Below are positions 22,790-34,354 of a DNA stretch of 64,000 nucleotides, piece after piece. The notes below the pieces were generated by a model, which worked only from the letters and a program-made list of their open reading frames with translations, was not told the DNA's origin and ran no database searches. Position numbers and translations under genes: made by a program. The stretch's first letter is position 1. Each line of letters begins with the position of its first letter. The stretch comes from Chrysemys picta bellii (lineage: Eukaryota > Chordata > Testudines > Emydidae), in contig NC_088805.1 in assembly GCF_011386835.1 (NCBI RefSeq), forward strand, positions 13,760,836 through 13,824,835, in the 5' to 3' direction.

Positions 22790-24950
22790 TGACATTCCAC
22801 AGACTGAATGTGACCTAACTTGACCCTGACATTGGAGGTCTGCTTCAGAAACAGAGATGCAGCCAGACTACCTTTTTGTTACGGTTTAATGCAGAATGAC
22901 CTATTGATCCAGTGTCAAAGAAATGAAAAGCTGATGGATGTTCCAAGGGCTTTATAATTTACCACAGGCAGTAGTAACTGAAGGAACTTTTCATATCATA
23001 GATTTGCCAAGCACCAGAGTGAAATTAATAAGACTCTGGTGGTCAGTTTCTTTGCTCTTTTTCTGAACCCTATAGGCAGCAGCAAAACTGTCAGAAATCA
23101 TATCCACTTCACGCTGTTGATGCTTCAAAAAGCTCTGAGACGTTGCAGAGGCAAGCACTGGAGTTATTCATGAAGATGGAGGACCCCAAAAATGGTGACT
23201 GAGGAAGAGGCAGAGTAATGGGGGCCTCTCCTCAGACACATATAGCCAGAGGGGGCAGAGCATCAAATTGATCAAATCCCTAATATCCAGAAACTGGTAA
23301 GAATGGAATCCACAAGCAACGTCTAGGTAACAGCTCCCTGAAACAAATCTTAACATTTTCTCCCTTCTAAGCAGCTGGGAGAGGTAAGTGGACTGTTTAC
23401 CAGTATGCTAACCGTGGACTTTAAGGGTGGGGGTCCTCCACCAACAAATATGTCATATCTACCTCTGGATATTAGATATAGTCCTTTGGCTACTAGGTGT
23501 CAAGTAATTTTCAAGCACCTCACTAAGACTCATGGATTATTTCCAGAAGAGGGAAGGCTTTGAGGCAAGTTGTGTCCAATAAGGTTCCTACATATTCCAA
23601 TTGTCTTTAGAGAACAAAATGAGATTTTGGGGAGTTTAAGATGAAACTTAATGACTCTGCAGCAATGTCACATTCCCTTCTGAAGTACTGTTTTGCTCCA
23701 GCCAATCATCCAGATATGGTGCAATGAACTCCATTTCTTTCTAGAAATGCTACAGCTACAAAAACGTGTTGTAAACACATGCCATGCTGATACTAGCTCA
23801 AAAGGCTATGCTCTGCACTGATAGTGCACTCTCCTATAAGAAATTTAATTTACATCTGGCAGCTTAGATGTACCCCCACCATCCAGAAAAATTTCCTTGG
23901 GGGCCAGAGTGCACATCCCATTATCATCTAGATGAGAAGATTGTTTCAAGAGATATCATTTACAGTATTTCTTCTATCAGACAGTAATTGAGTTTTCCGA
24001 GATTCAGACTGGACCTCGGGCCTCCTACAGTTGTGGGCACTTGGAAGTACCCAGAATAAAAACCCCTTCCTTCTATTGCTGGGTGGCATGGATTCATTCA
24101 CATGTTTTTGCCACACAGTATTTGAGGTTTCTGAGTTGCAGGCTTTGACTGAATTCCCTAAAGTTTCTCAACCTAATACTGAAGGTCTCAAGAGCATTCA
24201 TGAAAGAGTCAGTCTGAAGGAATTTTTTTACATCAAACTCCATAGCCCCGCTTCACAACATTGATAACCAATGTGTCTGAGGCAAGCAAAGGCCCTTAGC
24301 TTTTCTCCAGTTGGAACATCTGCACCCTTCTTCCTTTGCTGGTAGTGAGGTCTGGTGACCTAACTCTGGGAATACTGGATGCCCCTTGAAGCCATAGCTA
24401 AAATATAGATTCTTTTCTGGGTAAGTGCCTTTCCTTTTCCTCCTTTGTGTTGGGAAATGGCTGAGGATTGAACAATGGAGCCAAAGGAATGAAGTGTGAC
24501 CTATTCTTTTTAGCTTTTGTAAACCTATCTTCCAACTTCCTTCTAAAGAAATTCATTTTGTCCTAACACAGGACCCAAGTTTTTCTGAACTTCCTATGGA
24601 GAATTCCTTCACCATCAGTGGTTAGAAAGGAACAAAATGTCTTAGGTTGCTTTATAGTGCTCGTCACAGTAATAATATCAAAGGAACCGTTAAAGGCACA
24701 CTACGATTTCAAGAAGGGGCAGGAGCACATCATCCTGTTATTGTCTTCTGCCGAGACTTAGTTATGGAAGTCCAGACAGTCACATGAAAGAGCACATATA
24801 TAAGAATTAGGATCAGCTATGACACCCACTTCTAGAGAAATCCACATACAATATATAGTTTATACAAAGAATCATTTGTAATAATCCTATTGGAGTTTGA
24901 ACCTCTTAACTCCGTACCATACTTCTTCAGGATTTCTCTAGCTAACTACC
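22790..24950 (-). pseudogene. DIRS-type retrotransposon relic (RT region), antisense
   Basis: On the minus strand, the plus-strand segment near 24030-24060 reads as RGFYSGYFQVP-like, matching RGFYSRYFLIP of the near-intact element. Near 23800-23880 there is a VHYQ and LPF-like block. At about 23697-23730 the YLDDWL box is preserved in one frame. Further downstream, a stretch reading EYVGTLLD matches EFIGAVLD. Stops and frame changes are frequent. Sequence upstream to about 24950 may be decayed gag, and sequence down to about 22790 may be RNase H or recombinase, but those limits are guesses. Confidence 0.65.
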
Positions 24951-24958
24951 AGCTAGGG

Positions 24959-25744
24959 CAGAGATGGTCAAACTACAGCCCGCAGGGCACATGCAGCCCA
25001 TGGGACCCTCCTGCCCGGCCCCTGAGCTCCTGACCCAGAAGGCTAGGCCCCAGCCCCCCCCGCTGTTCCACCTCCCCTGCAGCCTCAGCTCACTGTGCTG
25101 CCAGCGCAATGCTCTGGGTGGCGGGGCTGCAAGCTCTTGCCGAGCAGCAGAGCTGTAGAGCCGTGGCCTGACCCGGTCCTTTGTGCTGCGTGGTGGCATG
25201 GTGGGCTCCAACCGGGCGGCGCGGCTGCCTGTCCTGGTGCTCTGGGCGGTGCAGCTGTAGTGCTGCTGGCCACCAGTGCTCCAGGCAGCGCAGTAAGGGA
25301 GCAAGGAGCAGGGGGGGTTGGATAGAGGGCAGGGGAGTTCAGGGTGGTGGTCAGGGGGCAGGGGCGTGGATAGGGGTCGGGGCAGTCAGAGGGCAGGGAA
25401 CAGTGGGGTTGAATGGGGCCAGGGGTCCCGGGAGGGGGCAGTCAGGAATGAGAGGACAGGTTGGACAGGGCGGCGGGGGGCAGTCAGGGGACAGAGAGCG
25501 GGATGTGTGTGGATGGGGCAGGAGTCCCGGGGGGGGCCCCCATCAGGGGACAGGGGAGGCTGGATGGGGCAGGAGTCCCGGGGGGGGTCCATCAGGGGGC
25601 AAGAAGCGTGTGGGGGGGTCGGATAGGGGACGGGGGCTTGGCGACGCCTGGCTCTTTGGGGAGGCACAGGCACCCCTAACCGGACCTCCATACAATTTTG
25701 GAAACCCAATGTGGCCCTCAGGCCAAAAAGTTTGCCCGCTCCTG
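24959..25744. mobile_element. hAT-type MITE, 786 bp, with G-rich tandem interior
   Basis: It begins CAGAGATGGTCAAACTACAG and ends AAAAAGTTTGCCCGCTCCTG. Perfect 8-bp duplications AGCTAGGG lie at 24951-24958 and 25745-25752. The interior at 25290-25640 is a degenerate array built on GGGGCAG/AGTCAGGG units, which creates long spurious frames. It is the same family as 40065-40708. Confidence 0.92.
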
Positions 25745-25752
25745 AGCTAGGG

Positions 25753-27355
25753 GTTACATATTTCCTTTTCTATTAAAATTCAAACTTTTTCTGACATCTT
25801 TATCTTAGAAGAAGTGTCTTCTCCACTCCCTTCCCCAAACTTTAATTAGAGGACTCTTCCATGCTCTCTACTGATGGACACATACTTTCACATTTTCCTT
25901 AAAGGTGAGGGTAAATCTGAGCTAGTCTCCTGCATAGCTTCTCCTTTCATCTCTGCAGGAGAAGAACTCACAGCCTGGAAAAACCTGTCTGATGTGGATA
26001 CCAAGGCAATAAGGATATATTTTTCTATCATTTTTTAATTGGAGAAAGTGATGTTTTCTCCCTGGGATATGGAACCATTGTGCTCAAGGGCTGCAGAGCT
26101 GCTACAGGACTTTGAAAAATTTCTAGGATCCCTCTGTGCTATTGTTATTAGGGGTGGCTGTTGCAAGAGTAAGATGGAAACAGCTTCACACAACAACTGC
26201 AAAAGCACCCGCAGGAAGCAGACAAAGTTTAAAATGTAACCCATCATGTACTTGCATTGGCTGGTGAATTTCATTTTGTAAAAGTGAATATAAAAACTAA
26301 AATCCAAAGCAGCAAACATACACCACTCTAAAAATGGCAGAGGAGATCCCTTTTCAAGCAAGAAAAGGTAGGGACTATGAATCTGGAACTAATGGTTAGA
26401 GCACACTGATTCCTATTTTCTAGCCCTAGTACTGTTAGTTTTATCATCTTATAAAATATTTGTCATTCTTGGTTTCTGTGGGGAGGAGTGTGAAATCAAA
26501 AGAAAAATGTTCAGAATTAAAATGTTCTGTTAGCTAAGGAAATTTTAACACAGCCATCCATTAGCATAGGGTTGTCAGGTTAAGGCAAACACCCTCCCCC
26601 CCCCCAGCAGAACAACCAAAAAAGCAACCAAACGATTCTCTCTTAAGCCTGTTAGAACAGCAACTGCATTACAGGTGGGAAAACCTCAGTTTTTAGCCTT
26701 GTTAGAAAGAAACTGTCATTTTTAATTTTATTCCCTTGCCAGTACTTCAGTTAATGAGGTATTCAGAGCATTCTTGCTTTAATGTTTGTGTCTACGAAAC
26801 AGTTCCAATTACTAGTTTTTTTATCTTGTACTGAAGAGAAAGTGTTTTCTCAGACAAGTTCTTCTAAGGGGGTTCTGCTGGGAACCACTGGATTTTACAG
26901 TCTAGTAAACAGCAGGATATTTTATCTCAAAGCTCTTACACAGCACTCACATTAAAACCTTTGAACATTGAAGGAGATAAATGGTAAGGGTATATGTTTT
27001 TGTGCATGTCATGTATAACCACACAAAAAAACCTCTACATTAAAAGAGCATTAAGGATCCAAAGTCAAGCACTCAAAAATTCAGAAATGCCACGACTGAA
27101 GTGCAACTTTATTCAGCTCCCTTGTGTGTATGCACTATGACGACAGTCTTAATTTACATGATCACGTGCTATTTTTTCCTACAGGACCCCTACCCGATTC
27201 AGGATGGACAGAGCTCAACTAACGAACAACTATCCAATATTTTGTTTTCTTCTTGTTCAGAGTGTGGTTCCATGTCTCATTTACTTACACTATCCAAAAC
27301 CTATTCTGAAGCCAGAATTACTAATTTCCTCATAAGCTTTTCTATGGTGTGCTCG
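25753..27355. other. No recognisable gene
   Basis: AT-rich; a C-run lies near 26588. No supported exon. Confidence 0.4.
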
Positions 27356-27427
27356 TAACTGTAGTATCAGGGTGCTTCACAAACATGAACGAATTTATTT
27401 TCACAGTATCCCTGTGAGAGAAGGGGG
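27356..27427 (+). repeat. Left part of an old MIR/L3-like tail
   Basis: GTGCTTCACAAACATGAACG...CCCTGTGAGAG matches the left half of the MIR/L3-type core. The right half (TTATTATTCATATTTTACAGATGG) appears at about 31675, after the hAT insertion. Confidence 0.5.
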
Positions 27428-27679
27428 TAGGGATGTAAAATGTTAACTGGTTAATCGGTAAGCATCAGTCTTACCAGTAATGTATTCAGTTAATGTTTAA
27501 ATACCTAACGTGCACATTAAAAATACCGCAGCAATACCATTTCATAGAGTATGTGGAACTAGGTTCCACGTTGTTAGGACCATTGCTATGGAACTGATGT
27601 CACACTTTGGTACCGTTAAACCTTCAAACAATATCATGTAGGTTATCGCGATTTTTGGTAACTAATGTTCCATAGTGAA

Positions 27680-28720
27680 GATGGAGCGATTGAAAAGGAC
27701 TAATGCCTGAAATCATTTCACAAAAATAACAGAAGATACCGTTAAATGTAAACTGTGTAATACACAGCTAAGGTATGCAAACAGTACCGGCGTAAGGCTG
27801 AATCATTTGAAGCTGAAACATCATTCTGTTTCATGTGAAAAAGAAGGCAAAAATCAAACAACGTTTGTTTCAGCAGTTCAAGAAAATAGCACACACAATG
27901 TGACAAAAAACTAGGAGTTGTTGTGCACCATGATCACTACAGATATGCTGCCTGTAAGTGTCGTTGAAGGTACAGGTTTTTGTGCATTGATGAGTTTTGT
28001 AGAACCTGAATACTGTGTGCCTGTGAGAGAGACTATAACCTCGCAACTAGAAGTGCTATGAAGACAGTGTGAAGTCTGTCTAGGGAAAAATTGGAAAACG
28101 CCGTTAAAGTAGCTTTCATCCCTAACTGCTGGACAGCATTAACTACAGAAAATACATGACTGCCACTTGCCATTATAATGAAAATTGGGAGCTTCGATCT
28201 GCAGTTCTATAAACCAAAAGTATGGCAGAACCACATACAGTGGAAATCCTTGCTGAAAAATTAAACACCACTGTGGGAAAATAGGGTCTGTTAGGCCGTG
28301 TCTTGGCGTGCGTACACGATAATGCAAGCAACATTGTGCTCGCCAACACACCAAGGTATGTTACATGGGAATCTGTCAGTTGTTTTGCCCATACTTTGCA
28401 GCTAGCCATAAATGATGGGTTTTTCTTCAAGTAGTGTGGATCGTGTTGTTGCAGCTGCAAGTAGACTACTTGCACACTTCCACCACAGCACTGTGGCTGC
28501 AAAAGCACTCGAAAGAAAACAAACACAGCTTCAGGTTCAGCGACACCATCTGATCCAGTCGTGTGAAACTCGCTGGAATTCGGTATGACATGTTCAAAAG
28601 ACTCAGTGAGCAAAGGTGGGCTATAACAGTTGTGCTTTCAGATAGCTCTGTAACAAAACAATTTGATGCCCAAACACTTCAGCTGCAAGATGAGCACTGG
28701 CATTTAATAAAGGATAAAAT
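27680..28720 (+). pseudogene. hAT transposase, N-terminal part (BED zinc finger), degraded
   Basis: A BED-type zinc finger is readable at about 27730-27830: KCKLCNTQL, then NHLKLKHH, which fits the C-x2-C...H-x4-H spacing of hAT and ZBED proteins. Downstream frames keep DMLPVSVVEGTGF, CVHDNASNIVLAN and CFAHTLQLAINDG, which are standard landmarks of the hAT RNase H-like catalytic domain. Stops and frame changes separate them. It is a dead transposase. Confidence 0.75.
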
Positions 28721-30717
28721 GTAATAAGAAAAGCCAAAAAGGAGTTTGAAGAATAGATAGCCAAAAACTCAAAAGGTAATAACAAAATGTTTTTTAAGTA
28801 CATCAGAAGCAGGAAGCCTGCTAAACAACCAGTGGGGCCCTGGACGATCGAGATACAAAAGGATCACTTAAAGACGATAAAGTCATTGTGGAGAAACTAA
28901 ATGAATTCTTTGCTTCAGTCTTCACGGCTGAGGATGCTAGGGAGATTCCCAAAACTGAGACGTCCTTTGTAGGTGAAAAATCTGAGGAATTGCCACAGAT
29001 TGAAGTGTCACTACAGGAGGTTTTGGAATTAATTGATAAACTGAACAGTAACAAGTCACTGGGACCAGATGACATTCACCCAAGAGTTCTGAAAGAACTC
29101 AAATGTGAAATTGCAGAACTACTCACTATGGTTTGTAACCTGGCCTTTAAATCAGCTTCTGTACCCAATGACTGGAAGATAGCTAATGTAACGCCAATAT
29201 TTAAAAAGGGCTCTAGAGGTGATCCCAGCAATTACAGACCGGTAAGTCTAACGTCAGTACCGGGCAAATTAGTTGAAACAATAGTAAAGAATAAAATTGT
29301 CAGACACATAGAAGAACATAAATTGTTGGGCAAAAGACAACATGGTTTCTGTAAAGGGAAATCATGTCTTACTAATCTATTAGAGTTCTTTGAAGGAGTA
29401 AACAAACAAGTGGACAAAGGGGATCCAGTGGACATGGTGTACTTAGATTTCCAGAAAGCCTTTGACAAGGTCCCTCACCAAAGGCTCTTACATAAATTGT
29501 CATGGGATAAGAGAGAAGATCCTTTCATGGACTGAGAACGGGTAAAAAGACAAGGAACAAAGGGTAGGAATAGATGGTAAATTTTCAGAATGGAGAGGGG
29601 TAACTAGTGGTGTTCCCCCCAAGGGTCAATCCTAGGACCAATCCTATTCAACTTATTCATAAATGATCTGGAGAAAGGGGTAAACAGTGAGGTGGCAAAG
29701 TTTGCAGATGATACTAAACTGCTCAAGATAGTTAAGACCAAAGGAGACTGTGAAGAACTTCAAAAAGATCTCACAAAACTAAGTGATTGGGCAACAAAAT
29801 GGCAAATGAAATTTAATGTGGATAAATGTAAAGTAATGCACATTGGAAAAAATAACCCCAACTATACATACAATATGATGGGGGCTAATTTATCTACAAC
29901 TAATCAAGAAAGAGATCTTGAAATCATCATGGATAGTTCTCTGAAGACGTCCATGCAGTGTGCAGCGGCAGTCAAAAAAGCAAACAGGATGTTAGGAATC
30001 ATTAAAAAAGGGATAGAGAATAAGACGGAGAATATCTTCTTGCCCTTATATAAATCCATGGTATGCCCACATCTTGAATACTGTGTACAGATGTGGTCTC
30101 CTCATCTCAAAAAAGATATACTGGCATTAGAAAAGGCTCAGAGAAGGGCAACTAAAATGATTAGGGGTTTGGAACGGGTCCCATACGAGGAGAGATTAAA
30201 GAGGCTAGGACTTTTCAGCTTGGAAAAGAGGAGACTAAGGGGGAATATGATAGAGGTATCTAAAATCATGAGTGGTGTGGAGAAAGTGAATAAGGAAAAG
30301 TTATTTACTTGTTCCCAATAATATAAGAACTAGGAGCAACCAAATTAAATTAATGGGCAGCAGGTTTAAAACAAATAAAAGAAAGTTATTCTTCACACAG
30401 CGCACAGTCAACCTGTGGAACTCCTTGTCTGAGGAGGTTATGAAGGCTAGGACTATAACAGGGTTTAAAAGAGAACTAGATAAATTCCTGGAGGTTAAGT
30501 CCATTAATGGCTGTTAGCCAGGATGGGTAAGGAATGGTGTCCCTAGCCTCTGTTTGTCAGAGGGTGGAGATGGATGGCAGGAGAGAGATCACTTGATCAT
30601 TACCTGTCACGTTCACTCACTCTGGGACACCTGGCATTGATCACTGTCGGTGGACAGGATACTGGGCTGGAGGGACCTTTGGTCTGACCCAGTACGGCCG
30701 TTCTTATATCTTACCAC
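28720..30717 (+). mobile_element. CR1 LINE, moderately young, inserted in the hAT element
   Basis: ORF2 begins within the RT region. 28888-29535 carries FFASVFTAED, KSLGPDDIHPRVLKEL, PIFKKGSRGDPSNYRPVSLT and YLDFQKAFDKVPH. After a frame break near 29535-29690, 29692-30321 carries the catalytic box FADDTKL and the C-terminal HLEYCVQMWSPH and [11 protein letters not shown] last segment to about 30517 (SRFKTNKRKLFFTQR) is in another frame. The 3' end reads GACCCAGTACGGCCGTTCTTATAT, the non-octamer CR1 tail. Few frame breaks over 2 kb imply a younger insertion than the host hAT. The start is a 5' truncation. Confidence 0.92.
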
Positions 30718-31560
30718 TACTTTCCACTTTAAAATGCACAACAACTGCCATGTCTGCTGAACAGTCAGTTTCAATTTCAAATATTTATCCAATTTGCAAC
30801 AGTCTTCTCCAAACTCACCTCAGAAGCGAAGCTCCAGTCAAAAATGGAAAAGTCACTGATTTCAAGGCTGCTGTTCGTTGATCTCTGGAGCATCGCATGA
30901 AACCCAATGATCCTGCCATAACTGCCAAACCTGCACTTATTGCCTCCATGTTAGATCCATGCCATAAACACATGTGGTTTCTTTTGCCTGTTGCCCAGAT
31001 CACTGCTAAATCAAAGCTTCTGCAACTTGCATTGCTGTTAGAAATAGAAGAACCTCCAAGTGCTAGGGCTGAACCGAGAAGTGCTGAAATGGATGAACTG
31101 ATAGAGCCAGCACCAAAAAAAAGTATGAAACTGAGAAGAGTGCTATAATGATGCTTTCAGGTGAAGATTATACCAAAAAGGAGAATGCAGTAGAAAATGA
31201 ACTGGAAAATTATTTCAAGGAGCCTTGACCTTCATTGGAATGCAGTCCATTGGGAGTGGTGGAAGGTCAATGCACAGCGTTTTCTAAGGCGTGGAAAACT
31301 GGCAAAGAGTTACCTGTGCATTCCAGGATCATCTATGCCTGCAGAAAGTGTGTTTTCCCAACACTGGCCTTCCTGTTAATCGGCTGCGCACAAGACTGAC
31401 ATCAGAGCATGTAAACATGTTAATTTTTCTTAACAAAAAAATCATCAGCAGAGTTGAAATTCTAATCGGACCTTTTGTGTTTTTGGACGGCTCAGGGATA
31501 TTATGTAAAAGGTTAAACAAAAAAGTGGGTTTTACACATAAGACTGTCTATTTTTATTGT
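30718..31560 (+). pseudogene. hAT transposase, C-terminal part, degraded
   Basis: Continues the transposase after the CR1. Readable pieces include ALIASMLDPCHKH, KLAKSYLCIPGSSMPAE and RLRTRLTSEHVNMLIFLNK, which correspond to the hAT C-terminal dimerisation region. The frame changes several times. Confidence 0.75.
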
Positions 31561-31660
31561 TAGTAAAAGGCACTTGACAAAGATAATATATGTATGTGGG
31601 GTAGATTCATTGTGAACTCGTTAACAGTTAAATTGTTAACCGACAGAGTTTAAAAAAGGA

Positions 31661-31745
31661 CCTCCATAGAAAGTGGTACTTATTATTCATATTTTACAGA
31701 TGGCAAACTAAGGCACAGCAAGATTAGGTTAAAAAAATCCAATAG
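31661..31745 (+). repeat. Right part of the split MIR/L3-like tail
   Basis: CTTATTATTCATATTTTACAGATGG and AAGGCACAGCAAG continue the core that breaks off at about 27427. Confidence 0.5.
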
Positions 31746-31864
31746 TTTTGGGTGTCCAGTTAGAGACACGTAGGACCTGATTTTTTGGAAAATTTAACAT
31801 AATATAGCACTTTATATGTTCAAAGCACAGCTCCCATGTAATTCAATTGCAGCTGAATATTATA

Positions 31865-32430
31865 CCACACATGGATATCACAGAAATGCAGGGCTGGAAA
31901 ATACCTCAATGGATCATTTCAGTCTATCCCCCTTTGCTGAGGCAGGATTAGGTCTAACTAGACCATCCCTGACAGGTGTTTGTCTAACCTGTTCTTAAAA
32001 ACCTCTAATAATGGGGTTTCCTGTCCTACCTAGGTAACCTGTTCTAGTGCTTACCTATAAGGGATAGTTAGTTTTTCCTAACATGTGACTTAAATCTTGC
32101 TTGCTGCAAACTAAGCCAATTACTTCTTCTCCTACCCTCAGTGAACATGGAGGTCAGTTGCGCACCATACTCTTTATGAAAACCTTTTACATATTTAAAG
32201 ACTTATGTCCCCCCTCAGTCTTCTCATCTCTGGACTAAACATGCCCAATTCTTTCAACCTTTTCTTACAGGTCATGTTTTCTAAGCCTCTTATTTTTGTT
32301 GTTCTCCTCTGGATTCTATCTGATTTGTTCATAATTTTCTTAAAGGTGTGGTGCCCAAAGCTGGACAAGTATTCCAGCTGATGCCTCACCAGTGTCAAGT
32401 ACAGTACAGCAACACACTCAAACAAAACTT
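31865..32430 (-). mobile_element. Antisense CR1 3' fragment, old
   Basis: The minus-strand frames contain LTLVRHQLEY, RTTKIRGLENM and KRLKELGMFS, the conserved CR1 ORF2 C-terminus. The 3' end at about 31880 reads as a degraded ATGCAGGGCTGG tail. Indels are frequent. Confidence 0.75.
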
Positions 32431-32853
32431 AACACACTTCTAGGGAAAAGTAGAAATTAGGGGAAATACAACCTAGATGGAGGGAAATACAGCCAGGGAA
32501 ATACTACCTAGCTGGAGCTACTATAAAGTAGGTGCATAACTAGTTGGAAAATCATTCCCAGAGAGTAGTTATCAGTGGTTCACAGTCAAGCTGGAAGGGC
32601 ATATCAAGTGGGGCCCCTGCAGGGATCAGTTCTGGGTCTTGTTCTGTTCAATTTCATCAGTGATTTAGATAATGGCATAGAGAGTACAGTACAGTTATAA
32701 AGTTTGCGGATGATACCAAGCTGGGAAGGTTGCAAGTGCTTTGGAAGACAGGATTAAAATTCAAAGTTATCTGGACAAACTGGAGAAATGGTCTGAAGTA
32801 AACAGGATGAAATTCAATAAGGGCAAATGCAAAGTACTCCACTTAGGAAGGAA

Positions 32854-33062
32854 AAGACGGTTACTCACCGTTGTAACTGTTGTTCTTCGAGATGTGTTGC
32901 TCATATCCATTCCATTAGGGTGTGTGCGCGCCGCGTGCACGATCGTCGGAAGATTTTTACCCTAGCAACACCGGCGGGTCGGCTGTGGAGCCCCCTAGAG
33001 TGGCGCCTTCATGGCGCTGAATATATACCCCAGCCGACCCGGCGCCCCCTCAGTTCCTTCTT
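32854..33062. repeat. DIRS left terminal repeat (3' end of the element)
   Basis: 32899-33062 is an exact reverse complement of 38923-39086. The outer 45 bases (32854-32898), beginning AAGACGGTTACTCACC, are not matched at the right end; such unequal ends are usual in DIRS1-like elements. They are matched instead by the internal complementary region. Confidence 0.95.
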
Positions 33063-33098
33063 GCCGGCTACTCCGACAGTGGGGACGGGGGGCGGGTT

Positions 33099-33197
33099 TG
33101 GAATGGATATGAGCAACACATCTCGAAGAACAACAGTTACAACGGTGAGTAACCGTCTTTTCTTCTTCGAGTGCTTGCTCATATCCATTCCATTAGG
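33099..33197. repeat. DIRS internal complementary region
   Basis: 33099-33159 is the exact reverse complement of the left end 32854-32914. 33160-33197 is the exact reverse complement of the right end 39066-39103. Together they spell the junction expected if the two ends were joined in a circle. In DIRS1 this region is proposed to template completion and circularisation of the cDNA. Confidence 0.95.
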
Positions 33198-33214
33198 TGA
33201 CTCCCAAGCCCAAC

Positions 33215-34354
33215 TTAGGTGGTGGGGTCGGAGTGAGACATTGCTGTGTGCAAAACCGCTGATCCGAAGGCAGCATCGTCCCTGGACTGCTGCACTAGTG
33301 CATAGTGAGCTGTAAACGTGTGGACTGATGACCAAACCGCCGCTCTACAGATGTCCTGGATCGGAACTTGCGCCAGGAAAGCAGTCGAGGAAGCTTGGGC
33401 CCTCGTGGAGTGAGCGGTGAGGTGCGGTGCTGAGACACCTGCCAGGTCATAGCAAGTCCGGATGCAAGACGTAATCCAGGAGGATAGGCGTTGTGAGGAG
33501 ACCGGTGAGCCTTTCATTCGGTCGGCCACTGCAACGAAGAGTTGCGTCGTCTTTCTAAAGTGCCTTGTGCGGTAAATATAGAAGGCCAGGGCCCTGCGTA
33601 CGTCCAGAGAATGCAAACGTTGATCCTGGCGAGTAGCATGTGGTTTAGGATGAAAGACCGGGAGAAATATATCCTGGTTGATATGAAAAGGAGAAACCAC
33701 CTTAGGGAGAAAGGCAGGATGTGGACGAAGCTGCACTTTATCCTTGTGGAAAACCGTGTAAGGGGGCTCGGATGTAAGCGCCCTGAGTTCAGAAACGCGC
33801 CTTGCTGAGGTGATGGCTACGAGGAAGGCTGTCTTCCAGGATAGGTACAGAAGTGAACAGGTGGCCAGTGGCTCGAATGGAGGACCTGTGAGCTTGGAGA
33901 GAACCAGGTTGAGGTCCCACGTCTGAACGGGCTGACGTTGTTGTGGGTACGTCCGGTCTAAGCCCTTGAGGAATCTAACGACCATCGGGTTAGAGAATAC
34001 CGAGGATGCGAGTTCCCCTGGGTGAAAGGCCGATATAGCGGCCAGGTGAACTCTAATTGAAGATATCGCCAACCCTTGCTGTTTTAGGGAGAGGAGATAT
34101 TCCAAAATGAGAGGAATAGGTGCCTGCAACGGGGACGTGGCTCGTTGTTCGCACCAACAGGAGAACCGCTTCCACTTGGCCAAGTATGTGGTCCGTGTTG
34201 AGGGCTTCCTACTGCTCAGCAGAATCTGTTGGACAGAGTGCGAGCACTGCTGCTCTGCCTGGGTGAACCATGGAGCAGCCACGCCGTGAGGTGGAGTGAT
34301 TGCAGGTCGGGGTGACGCAGGCGGCCGTGGTCCTGAGAGATGAGGTCCGGGCAT
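33215..34354 (-). CDS. DIRS tyrosine recombinase
   Basis: The proposed start, ATG at 34354, gives 379 residues. It overlaps the end of the RT frame by about 139 bases, as is usual in DIRS elements. An N-terminal core-binding region spans about residues 30-140. The catalytic domain keeps the expected residues: Arg in TSARRVSEL (185/186), His-x-x-Arg in AHSTR (315 and 318), Trp341 and Tyr351 in TAHYALV. The enzyme would join the circular cDNA intermediate to the target by strand exchange, explaining the missing target duplication. The open frame continues far upstream of 34354, but that part is mostly a shadow of the RT frame. The true start could differ by tens of residues. The frame appears intact. 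Confidence 0.9.
   Translation of the reverse strand: MPGPHLSGPRPPASPRPAITPPHGVAAPWFTQAEQQCSHSVQQILLSSRKPSTRTTYLAKWKRFSCWCEQRATSPLQAPIPLILEYLLSLKQQGLAISSIRVHLAAISAFHPGELASSVFSNPMVVRFLKGLDRTYPQQRQPVQTWDLNLVLSKLTGPPFEPLATCSLLYLSWKTAFLVAITSARRVSELRALTSEPPYTVFHKDKVQLRPHPAFLPKVVSPFHINQDIFLPVFHPKPHATRQDQRLHSLDVRRALAFYIYRTRHFRKTTQLFVAVADRMKGSPVSSQRLSSWITSCIRTCYDLAGVSAPHLTAHSTRAQASSTAFLAQVPIQDICRAAVWSSVHTFTAHYALVQQSRDDAAFGSAVLHTAMSHSDPTT

Larger units (their letters stand above)
27428..31660 (+). mobile_element. Old hAT element with BED-finger transposase, split by CR1
   Basis: The left edge TAGGGATGTAAAATGTTAACTGG and the right edge GTTAAATTGTTAACCGACAGAG are degenerate, with GTTAAC-rich ends. The coding remains described separately lie at 27680-28720 and 30718-31560, interrupted by a 2-kb CR1. 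The element sits inside a MIR/L3-like repeat whose halves lie on either side. The edges are approximate. Confidence 0.7.

Noticed and set aside
25181..25750. 189-residue frame rich in Gly and Arg
   Set aside because: It is a translation of the G-rich tandem array inside a hAT MITE.
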